64,000 bases of DNA from Methylomonas sp. MK1 (GTDB taxonomy: Bacteria; Pseudomonadota; Gammaproteobacteria; Methylococcales; Methylomonadaceae): contig NZ_AQOV01000002.1 of NCBI RefSeq assembly GCF_000365425.1, positions 1,364,001 through 1,428,000 on the forward strand, in the 5' to 3' direction. The position numbers were made by a program, and so were the translations under genes. Below, in pieces: positions 25,581-32,718 of this stretch; position 1 is the stretch's first letter; each line of letters starts with the position of its first letter. A model generated the notes under the pieces. The model saw nothing but the letters and a program-made list of their open reading frames with translations, was not told the origin of the DNA and did not search any database.

Positions 25581-27002
25581 TCAAAGTTTAAGGCTGGCCT
25601 TTAAATACAACGCTGCAAGCAGTAAATACACCACAAAACTCAAACCCAACAACCAGGGCTTGCCTTTGGGTCTGGCCCATGCCGGTAAATGCGGCGGCAG
25701 CATTTTGTGGTTGATCAAATATAGCGCCACCGGAAACATGATGGTGCCGCCAAAGCCGATGATAGCGCTGGTTAGAATCAGCGGGCCGGGGGCGTCGAGT
25801 TGCATGGTCAGCGAGGTGATGACGGTCAACAAACCCAAAAAGATGTAATACCAACGCCGCGCCGGCAGGCGGCGGCTTTTCGGGAATAAGGTCAGCACGA
25901 TGTCGGCCTGAATCCGGCTGACCGCGTCGGCGGTGGCCAGCCAGGTGTCGGTTAGAAATGCTGCTGCGACGACTAAGAACAGCAGCCGGCCTATCTCCCC
26001 CCAACTCACCGCAAAAAACTGGCTTTGTACCACGGCCAGTTCGTATTCCTGTGGCAGCAAGCCTTTCGGAAACAACAGCGCATAAGCTAACAGGCAGGTC
26101 ATCAAGGTGGTGAACAGATTGCCGATAATCCCGACTAAAATATCCGCGCTCAAAAAGCGTCGCCAAGTCGACCAGTTCTTCTCGCTTTCCGGCTCGTCCG
26201 CCGGGAGGAAACCATCACTGAGCACCGCTTCTTCGGAACCCCCCAAGCCGGTAATGCGGCCCACCAGACCGGCCATCGCGGCACCTTTATCGCGTAGCCA
26301 GTAGGAATAAAACAGAATCCAAAAACCGCCCAGGCCGGCAAACGTAATCGCGGTCAATAGTTTGCTGGCATCGCCGCTGTCCCAGGGGCGCGGCATCTCG
26401 CCGACCGGGCCGAGCAGACCCAGGCTAAACGTCGGCAACGCCTTAATTACATCGCTTTTTAGGCAGGCGGACAACAGACCGACCACGGTCACCACCGCGA
26501 CCAGTTTCATGAAGCGTTCTATCAGCGTGTAAACCACGCCGCTGGCCAGAATCGCGGTGACGAACACCGCAATCGAGGCGTAGCCCCAAAACAGGCTTTG
26601 CCCGCGCTGCGTCCAACCGGTCGGCCAATGCGTCAGTTCCGCCATCGCTGTGCCGCCGGCGGAGGCAAAGGCGCCAAACCATAAAAACGACACCGTCATC
26701 AGCAACCACAGAAAAATGCCGAAGCCGCGATGCAAGCGAATAAAACCGTGGAAGATGCTTTCGCCAGTCAACATCGTGTAGCGACCGATTTCCAGGTTCA
26801 GGGGATATTGCAGCAAACAAGCCGGCACCAGCAACCACAAAAAAGTTAGACCGTATTTGGCGATCATGTACGGCCACCAGATTAACTCGCCGCTACCTTG
26901 CGCCAATGCCATCCACACCACGCCAGGGCCAAGCGCAGCCCACCAGCCGGGAAATGCGGGGACACTGTGGCGAGGTAGAGATTGCAAGTCGGTATTGTTC
27001 AT
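25581..27002 (-). CDS. Nramp-related transporter lacking the classical DPGN motif
   Basis: A 473-residue polytopic membrane protein with about eleven helices and an Nramp/LeuT-like pattern. The TM1 region is GPGVVWMALAQGSGELIWWP. Classical Mn/Fe NRAMPs have DPGN where this has GSGE. A TM6-like segment follows GDASKLLTAITFAGLGGFWI, and no Met-Pro-His motif is seen. Later LTDTWLATADAVSRIQAD resembles the conserved intracellular element. It probably carries a divalent cation (Mg, Mn or other) with altered selectivity, but the substrate is unknown. It appears monocistronic, downstream of the AraC gene. Confidence 0.75.
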   Translation of the reverse strand: MNNTDLQSLPRHSVPAFPGWWAALGPGVVWMALAQGSGELIWWPYMIAKYGLTFLWLLVPACLLQYPLNLEIGRYTMLTGESIFHGFIRLHRGFGIFLWLLMTVSFLWFGAFASAGGTAMAELTHWPTGWTQRGQSLFWGYASIAVFVTAILASGVVYTLIERFMKLVAVVTVVGLLSACLKSDVIKALPTFSLGLLGPVGEMPRPWDSGDASKLLTAITFAGLGGFWILFYSYWLRDKGAAMAGLVGRITGLGGSEEAVLSDGFLPADEPESEKNWSTWRRFLSADILVGIIGNLFTTLMTCLLAYALLFPKGLLPQEYELAVVQSQFFAVSWGEIGRLLFLVVAAAFLTDTWLATADAVSRIQADIVLTLFPKSRRLPARRWYYIFLGLLTVITSLTMQLDAPGPLILTSAIIGFGGTIMFPVALYLINHKMLPPHLPAWARPKGKPWLLGLSFVVYLLLAALYLKASLKL

Positions 27003-27038
27003 GGTTTTAAAAACGTAAGCCGCAATAGAAAAGCCGCC

Positions 27039-27050
27039 ATTTGCGCAAAT
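27039..27050. promoter_or_regulatory. candidate operator upstream of Nramp-like gene
   Basis: ATTTGCGCAAAT is a perfect 12-bp palindrome 37 bases before the start of the transporter gene. No regulator can be named. Confidence 0.3.
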
Positions 27051-27211
27051 TTGCTCGGTTTTGGCAAATCCGCTTGATTCCAGTTTGTCGGATTACCGTT
27101 AAAGCCGTCATTCCGGCGGTTACGACGCGGCTTAGTAAGATTTGAGCACGCAGAGTTGATAACCTAGCGATTATTACTGGTGGGTTATCGAATTGGGACG
27201 GCAGTGCTTTT

Positions 27212-28174
27212 TCAACGTTTCTTGGAAATTTGTTTGGGTGAGACGCCGAAATATTTACTAAAAGCCAGGCTGAAGTTGCTGGCATGTCGGTAACCCACCA
27301 GCTCCGCTACTAGGCTGATAGGTTGCAGAGTTGACGCCAGTGCGCGATAAGCATGCTGCATTCTGATCTCGGTCACGATGCCATGCGGGGTGTTATTAAA
27401 GTAATGCTGGAACAGATTTTTTAACTTGAATGGGGTGATGCCCAGGGTTTTTGCCAGGTTTTCCAGTGAGGGCGGATCTTGGTAATGCAGTTCGAGGATC
27501 TCGCGGGCTTGCTCGGCCATGTGCCGGCTGGCTTGATCGAATCTGGAATAGCCGTATTTTTCAGGTTGGCAGAGTCCGCTAAGTTCGTTAGCCAGTATCG
27601 TCATGACCTGGCCGTTTAACGTTAGCGGTGCTAAAGGGGCGCTGAGGTCGCAGCCGAGCAATTGCCGGGCAGCAATTACGCTTTGATGCGAGGTTGGCCG
27701 GCTGCTCAACAACTGCAGCGCATTTTTCTGGAAGAAAAACGCCGATTCATCTTCGCCCAAATAGCGGTCCATCCAGCGCTTGCCGATTGAAAAACGTAGT
27801 TGCTTTATGGGTTTATGCGCTTGGTACTGGCGTTCGCCGCTACTGCTGTCGAAACTGGTGATCGTGGTATTGCCTTCGCTAAATGTCAGCTCATGCTTCT
27901 TGCTGTCGATGAAGCGGGTGTGGCCGGTTATCCCAAGAGTTACCACCAGACGTGGTTCGCCGAAATCGATTTTGCTGCTGATTGCTAGATCGTGCAGCGG
28001 TTGATAGGTCGTTTCTATGTAACTTAGGGAGGGATCGAGCTGAAAAATCAGCGATCTACCCTCGCCTATTTGAGAAGGTAAAGATTGCTGCCAGCAATGT
28101 TGTTGCGGCACGGGCTGCATAGGCAGCTCGTCACTGTTTAGCCTTTTGTATCCCGCCTTTTTTGCGTCTGTCAT
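27212..28174 (-). CDS. AraC-family transcriptional regulator (PchR-like)
   Basis: A 320-residue protein. The C-terminal double HTH (about 220-320) reads PPSLENLAKTLGITPFKLKNLF and ISLVAELVGYRHASNFSLAFSKYFGVSPKQ, the classical AraC signature. The N-terminal 200 residues form a sensor region with a weak resemblance to PchR-type siderophore regulators. It could regulate a metal-uptake gene, but the target is not visible. A pair of 17-bp direct repeats lies upstream (28226-28272) and may be its own binding sites. Confidence 0.87.
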   Translation of the reverse strand: MTDAKKAGYKRLNSDELPMQPVPQQHCWQQSLPSQIGEGRSLIFQLDPSLSYIETTYQPLHDLAISSKIDFGEPRLVVTLGITGHTRFIDSKKHELTFSEGNTTITSFDSSSGERQYQAHKPIKQLRFSIGKRWMDRYLGEDESAFFFQKNALQLLSSRPTSHQSVIAARQLLGCDLSAPLAPLTLNGQVMTILANELSGLCQPEKYGYSRFDQASRHMAEQAREILELHYQDPPSLENLAKTLGITPFKLKNLFQHYFNNTPHGIVTEIRMQHAYRALASTLQPISLVAELVGYRHASNFSLAFSKYFGVSPKQISKKR

Positions 28175-28494
28175 GTCCTGAAGTTTCCTTGCCTAGAGGA
28201 TTTGCCCGCCTCGGTTGGGCATACGACTTACTTTTACAATAATTTGTGACATAACACTAACTTTTATCATAAATCAGTTTGAAACGGTCGGTTTTACCGG
28301 ACGAATTGGATGCGTGTTTTTTCTTATCTTGTTGTTTTATATGTTTTACTAAATCGGTGGCATAGGGATTGATAGGTAGTTTTTGGGTTGCTTCCCTACT
28401 TAAGCCTCAGATTGCACGGAATCGCAATCAGCAGGAATAGTTAGGGGTAATTCGCCAATCACAAAATAACTATCAAGATCTTCGAGAGGACACG
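28175..28494. other. divergent promoter region between AraC gene and exported-protein genes
   Basis: The 320 A/T-rich bases hold the direct repeats at 28226-28272. AGAGGA stands seven bases before the ATG at 28495. No RNA gene was recognised. Confidence 0.4.
28226..28272. promoter_or_regulatory. 17-bp direct repeats, candidate AraC-type sites
   Basis: ACTTACTTTTACAATAA (28226-28242) and ACTAACTTTTATCATAA (28256-28272) agree at 14 of 17 positions, 30 bp apart. They lie 52-98 bases upstream of the AraC gene start, consistent with AraC half-site pairs. Confidence 0.45.
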
Positions 28495-28953
28495 ATGAAA
28501 AACGTTAAATATCTATTGCTCGCCGCCACGCTGGGGCTGTCTAGCCAAGTTCAAGCTGCGCCAGGTTGTAGCGCCGCTAATTTGAACGGCAGCTATGTGC
28601 TATATCAAAACAGCGTGGCGCTGGCTAATCTGCATACCGGACGTTGTGAAATTACTGTTCTGAACGGCGTAGTTGGCGGTTCCTGCGCGTTCACTACCAC
28701 GCAAAGCGGGGTGATTACTCCAGGTTTCGCAGGCCCGGTCAGCGGCACCGCCACCATGAACACCGATTGCTCGGCCGTGGCGCAATTAGATTTTTCGCCT
28801 GCGCCGAATGTCACCGTTCAATCATTCTTTGATTTGCAATTTACCCCGGACAAACAGTCGTTTATCGGTCAATGGACCAATAATTTCGGCTTGCTGGGCA
28901 CTTCCGCCGGTACCCGTTTCTCGCCGTTCCTTCCCTCCACGCCCGCGAAATAA
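28495..28953 (+). CDS. secreted hypothetical protein
   Basis: A 152-residue protein with a clear signal peptide (MKNVKYLLLAATLGLSSQVQA, cleavage before APGC). The mature part starts with SAANLNGSYVLYQ and has few charges and several Cys residues that could form disulfides, plus a beta-rich pattern ending FIGQWTNNFGLLG. No family was recognised. It precedes the PEP-CTERM-like gene by 12 bases, so the two are probably co-expressed. Confidence 0.75.
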   Translation: MKNVKYLLLAATLGLSSQVQAAPGCSAANLNGSYVLYQNSVALANLHTGRCEITVLNGVVGGSCAFTTTQSGVITPGFAGPVSGTATMNTDCSAVAQLDFSPAPNVTVQSFFDLQFTPDKQSFIGQWTNNFGLLGTSAGTRFSPFLPSTPAK

Positions 28954-28965
28954 GGTCTGCTTATT

Positions 28966-29526
28966 ATGACAACTAAATCTTTAAAGCTGGCCTTGGCGGT
29001 TGCTGGCGCGCTGTTGGCACCCGGAGCTAACGCGGCGGTTTACAATTTTGTGCAGACCGGTTTCGACGACGGAGCGACTATTTCCGGCAGTTTTACTGTT
29101 AATGACGCCAATAACTCAGGGCAGATTAACGTGGGGAGCGCTAATTTCGGTATGAATTTCAATGAAATCTCGGCGTTTTCTTTGTCGTTCTCGGGTAACT
29201 CTATCGTCGCAGCGTTTACTCACAACCTGGCCGATTTGTCGGCGATGGTCTACAACCTAGGCAGCTCTTATCTTGGCGACGAGATTGATGGTGCTCAACA
29301 GGAACTGATCGCAACCAATTACTTCGGTACCACCGGCTTTGATTATTACAGTGGGATGGGCTTTGGCGGTTTCGGCGGCGCCGTATTCGACAAAGCCAGC
29401 AATGCGACATCTTATAGCTACAACTTGGTGTCGGTAACGCCGGCCGCCGTGCCGCTTCCTGGCGCGGTTTGGTTGTTTGGATCGGTGCTGGCTGGGTTGG
29501 TCGGTATGAAGAAGCGTAAAGCTTGA
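28966..29526 (+). CDS. PEP-CTERM-like sorted exported protein
   Basis: A 186-residue protein with a signal peptide (LKLALAVAGALLAPGANA) and a Gly/Asn/Ser-rich body without charged clusters (YNFVQTGFDDGATISGSF at its start). The C-terminus is a sorting-type tail: VPLPGAVWLFGSVLAGLVG followed by MKKRKA, a PEP-CTERM variant with motif, membrane helix and basic end. Such proteins are cut by an exosortase/archaeosortase-type enzyme and often go to the cell surface or biofilm matrix. No exosortase gene is in the window. Its likely terminator (32024-32051) is now separated from it by the IS21-like element. Confidence 0.8.
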   Translation: MTTKSLKLALAVAGALLAPGANAAVYNFVQTGFDDGATISGSFTVNDANNSGQINVGSANFGMNFNEISAFSLSFSGNSIVAAFTHNLADLSAMVYNLGSSYLGDEIDGAQQELIATNYFGTTGFDYYSGMGFGGFGGAVFDKASNATSYSYNLVSVTPAAVPLPGAVWLFGSVLAGLVGMKKRKA

Positions 29527-29541
29527 TTGTCAGTTGCAATA

Positions 29542-29550
29542 AGCCTGGAT
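29542..29550. repeat. left target-site duplication of IS21-like element
   Basis: AGCCTGGAT immediately precedes the left inverted repeat and recurs at 32012-32020. One more matching base on each side leaves the exact edge open by 1 bp. Confidence 0.8.
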
Positions 29551-29624
29551 TGTCAAACGGCTTAGAAAACTTTCCAAAAGTATCCAGGAAAGATCGTCGA
29601 AAAGTTTGCAGTTACAGCGACGGG

Positions 29625-30374
29625 TTATTGGTTTTCCACCGCCTTTTTTCGTTGCTTGAATCGATAGGAATCATTGCCGGTTTCCAAAATATCGCAGTGG
29701 TGGGTAATACGATCTAAAAGCGCCGTGGTCATCTTGGCATCGCCGAATACCTGAACCCATTCGCCGAAATTGAGATTGGTGGTGATGATCAAGGATGTTT
29801 TTTCATAGAGTTGGCTGATCAGGTGGAATAGCAAGGCGCCACCGGATGCGGGAAAAGGTAGATAACCCAATTCATCTAGGATGACAGCATCCATGGTGGT
29901 CAGTTGCTTCGCGAGATTACCGGCTTTGCCCTGCTGTTTTTCTTTATCCAATTGGTTGACGAGATCGACGGCGTTGTAGAAGCGTAACCGTTTGCCTTGG
30001 TGAATGGCCGCCACGCCCAAGGCCGTTGCGAGATGGGTTTTACCGGTGCCAGTACCGCCGACTAAAATGAGGTTGTAGGCTTGATCCATGAAGCCAGCGG
30101 TCGCGAGCTGTTCGATTCTGGCTTTGGGCAGCGGTGTTTCTACCCAGTCAAAATTCATCAAGTCACGATGAATGGGAAAGCGCGCCGCTTTGAGTTGATA
30201 ATTCAAACTGCGTGCCTGGCGATCCGCTAGTTCCGTGGCAATCAAGCGATCCAACCAGACTTCCGGCATAACGGGTTTTTGCTGAAGCCCATATTCGGCT
30301 TGCCATTCGTTCCAGGCAGAGGCCATACCGAACAGATGCAGGGTTTTCAGTTGCGCAGCGCGATCAATGGACAT
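29625..30374 (-). CDS. istB: IS21-family helper ATPase IstB
   Basis: A 249-residue AAA+ ATPase of the IstB/DnaC type. The Walker A motif is [18 protein letters not shown] near residue 105, Walker B is [13 protein letters not shown] near 168, followed by the sensor region [13 protein letters not shown]. IstB remodels target DNA and recruits the IstA transposase. Its start overlaps the end of the istA reading frame by about 11 bases, as usual for IS21. It appears complete. Confidence 0.93.
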   Translation of the reverse strand: MSIDRAAQLKTLHLFGMASAWNEWQAEYGLQQKPVMPEVWLDRLIATELADRQARSLNYQLKAARFPIHRDLMNFDWVETPLPKARIEQLATAGFMDQAYNLILVGGTGTGKTHLATALGVAAIHQGKRLRFYNAVDLVNQLDKEKQQGKAGNLAKQLTTMDAVILDELGYLPFPASGGALLFHLISQLYEKTSLIITTNLNFGEWVQVFGDAKMTTALLDRITHHCDILETGNDSYRFKQRKKAVENQ

Positions 30375-31898
30375 GGCGAGCGCTCCGTAAGGTGTCGTAA
30401 CGGCTGCAATCGGCGACGGGTTCGAGCGTGAGTGTGGGTGTCGATGCCGGTGTATTCGCCAACGGTTTTGGCTGAGCGGCTTCCGTTAGGCGTCGCATTT
30501 CATTGAGTACGATGGCCGCGCTAATCACGCCGGTTTGCAAGGTCAGATCACAGGCCACGTCCAGCGTGTCCAGACCGGCTTCCCCCAGGTCTCTCGCCAC
30601 TTGTGCCCTGTGGGTATTAACAGCAGATCGACAAAGGCTCTATCGCCCTTGTCTTGCTTGAGGATACGATCACGTACCACTTTGATGGCAACCGGCAAAT
30701 CCCAGGTCACAAACGGCGCACCATGGCGGAGTGCACCGGGTTTTTTTTCGAGTACCGGCAGATAATGCCAGGGATCACAGATTAACTGATCTCGCCCAAA
30801 ACGGCGCTCATGGTCGGCAATCACTTTACCATCCGCCACCATACCGATGCGATGCGCCGTGAGTCGTACCGATACCACGCGATTGGCCCATGAGGCCGGG
30901 ACACTATACCGATTGTGATCAATACAGATCAGGCACTGGCTGGATACTCGGCGCATCGATTCCACATAACCCTCGAATGGCGCCTTGATGGGCAACAGCA
31001 ATGGCCGCTCTTCCGCGAAGCATTCCGCTGTTGAGCGACTAGTCTGCTCGGGATGCGGTCGAGCCGCCAGTTCTTGGCAACGTCTTGCCAGCCAAGCATT
31101 CAGCTCGGTAAAGTTGGCACAATGTGGCAGCGGCGTGAATAGCCATTCGCGGATATTACCAACCTGATTTTCGACCTGGCCTTTCTCCCAGCCCGCTTCG
31201 GGCGTACAGGCTATAGGCTCGAACAGATAGTGATTGGCTAAGGCTAGGAAACGGCGATTAAAGCGCCGCTCCTTGCCGACAAAGATCGCGTCCACCACGG
31301 TTTTCAGATTGTCATAGACCATACGTTTGGGTACACCGCCGAAGAACGCGAATGCCTGATTATGGGCGTCCAATACCATTTCCTGGGTTTCACGCGGATA
31401 AGCAATGACAAACATTTGCCGACTGTAGGTCAAACGGAAATGCGCCACCTTGACGATTTGTTCCACGCCGCCAAGCACGGCCGTTTCATGACTCCAGTCG
31501 AACTGGCACGTTTCACCAGGTGGGAAGCATAAAGGCACGAAGGCCTGTTTGGCGATGGGCTTGCCAGAGTGATTTAGCTTCCAGTCTTTGACACGACGCT
31601 GCACCGCCGTGTACCCACCGATATAACCTTCAATCTGCAAACACTCGAATAGCCGTTGGGCGGTGCGTCTTTGCTTGCGGGGCAAGCAAGCGTCTTTTGC
31701 CAGCCAGTCATCTAGCAGTTTGAGATAGTCGCCTAGCTTCGGGTGAGGTTGATCCTTTCGGATCGGATAAACCGGCTCTTCGACCGTCTTGAGGTGTTTA
31801 CGAATAGTGGGACGGGACAGCTTGAATAATTTCGCCAAGGCGCTGACGGTGACATTCTCAACAAAATGCAATCGCCTGATTTCGGTTATGACTTCCAT
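30364..31898 (-). pseudogene. istA: IS21-family transposase IstA, frameshifted near its C-terminus
   Basis: The main frame (31898 to 30543) holds the N-terminal HTH (VSALAKLFKLSRPTIRKHL) and the DDE integrase core (CQFDWSHETAVL, VYDNLKTVVDAI, GWEKGQVENQVG), with the C-terminal beta domain after it. It then runs FVDLLLIPTGHK and into unrelated residues. The neighbouring frame supplies the expected tail (AVNTHRAQVARDLGEAG, LDVACDLTL, SAAIVLNEMRRL) to 30364. A one-base loss near 30621-30629 explains this. The start at 31898 has GGAG upstream. The catalytic core is intact, so partial activity or programmed frameshifting cannot be excluded. Confidence 0.82.
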
Positions 31899-32011
31899 TT
31901 TTATCACTCCAGGTTTCTCCGGCAAAAAGCCGGTCATTGAACAACCTGGGGTGGAAACTTTTCAACGCTCTTTTCCCCAGGAACCTGGAAAGTTTTGCAC
32001 GCCGTTTTGCA

Positions 32012-32020
32012 AGCCTGGAT
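32012..32020. repeat. right target-site duplication of IS21-like element
   Basis: AGCCTGGAT, identical to 29542-29550. Confidence 0.8.
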
Positions 32021-32023
32021 AGC

Positions 32024-32051
32024 AAAAACGCCCGCTAAGGGCGTTTTTTTT
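32024..32051 (+). terminator. rho-independent terminator (originally of the PEP-CTERM-like gene)
   Basis: AAAAACGCCC, a 4-base loop, then GGGCGTTTTTTTT gives a strong GC stem and an eight-T run on the plus strand. With the IS21-like element removed it would lie about 25 bases after the stop codon of the gene ending at 29526. Confidence 0.85.
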
Positions 32052-32099
32052 GGTATTGACCGGCTCTTGATGAATTTAATCGCGATCAAATCGCAACTG

Positions 32100-32306
32100 T
32101 CAGGCGGGTTTTTGCAGCTTTTTCAAAATACTTTTGCTGATCCGTTCCACAAAGTCTTCGGGATTTTCGTATTCATGCTCCCGGATAAATTCCACGACCG
32201 ATGACACCAATTTTTTGGTGTCGGTGATTTCCTGGTGCGATCTGCCGCAACCTTCGCAGTGAGTGCCTTCGGATGTGCATTTGTCGATACAAGGTTGATA
32301 TTTCAT
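32100..32306 (-). CDS. small cysteine-rich protein, DUF1289-like N-terminus
   Basis: A 68-residue protein. The N-terminal CIDKCTSEGTHCEGCGRSHQE spaces four Cys residues as in the DUF1289 motif (C-x3-C, C-x2-C-G-R), probably binding a metal or Fe-S centre. A charged helical tail (FVERISKSILKKLQKPA) follows. The role is unknown. GAGAACACTC precedes the start only weakly. It stands alone beside the terminator and upstream of the divergent copper-type receptor gene, whose expression it might accompany. This is speculation. Confidence 0.7.
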   Translation of the reverse strand: MKYQPCIDKCTSEGTHCEGCGRSHQEITDTKKLVSSVVEFIREHEYENPEDFVERISKSILKKLQKPA

Positions 32307-32718
32307 AGAGTGTTCTCGAAGGTTAATTGCTAAATGGTGATTATTGTAAGTGGCGGCAGCGATTTATCGCAAAACTTAACATCTAATTCGGGTCTTTCGA
32401 TTCTGACGTGTGGTAAATTGCTACTTACGTTGTTTTGATAATTGTTGTCATTTCTATATAAGTTATTGAAAGTTATCATATATTAAGTTAAATAACATAG
32501 TTCAATAACTTGAATTAAATAATTCTAATATTACAATATAGTTCGCTTTAATTTGTTATGGCTGATTGACCGCTTCCGGCTGTAGTCAATCATAAAAACT
32601 GTTTCGACATTTCATAGATTTCCAGTTTTTTTGACGGTTTCAAGGGCGGAAGGTCTTAATGATCGTCGCTCGCAGCAATAGCAAATTGAAGTTATTTTTG
32701 ACTTTCGAAAGGCGAATT
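32307..32718. other. A/T-rich divergent intergenic region with inverted repeats
   Basis: The 412 bases are strongly A/T rich. They hold an 11-bp perfect inverted repeat (32460-32511) and an AAGG ribosome binding site before the receptor ATG. No gene was recognised. Confidence 0.5.
32460..32511. promoter_or_regulatory. candidate operator upstream of copper-type receptor
   Basis: AAGTTATTGAA (32460-32470) is the exact complement of TTCAATAACTT (32501-32511). A smaller GTTAT/ATAAC pair nests inside. It lies 208-259 bases before the receptor start. Confidence 0.45.

Larger units (their letters stand above)
29551..32011 (-). mobile_element. IS21-family insertion sequence (about 2.46 kb), istA frameshifted
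   Basis: The imperfect terminal inverted repeats start TGTCAAACGG at the left and, read inward on the other strand, TGCAAAACGG at the right. Further matches are AAAACTTTCCA and GAAAAGTTT at equal distances from each end, the multiple-repeat arrangement usual for IS21. Inside are istA and istB on the minus strand. The 9-bp direct repeat AGCCTGGAT flanks the element. It sits between the PEP-CTERM-like gene and its terminator. Confidence 0.88.
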
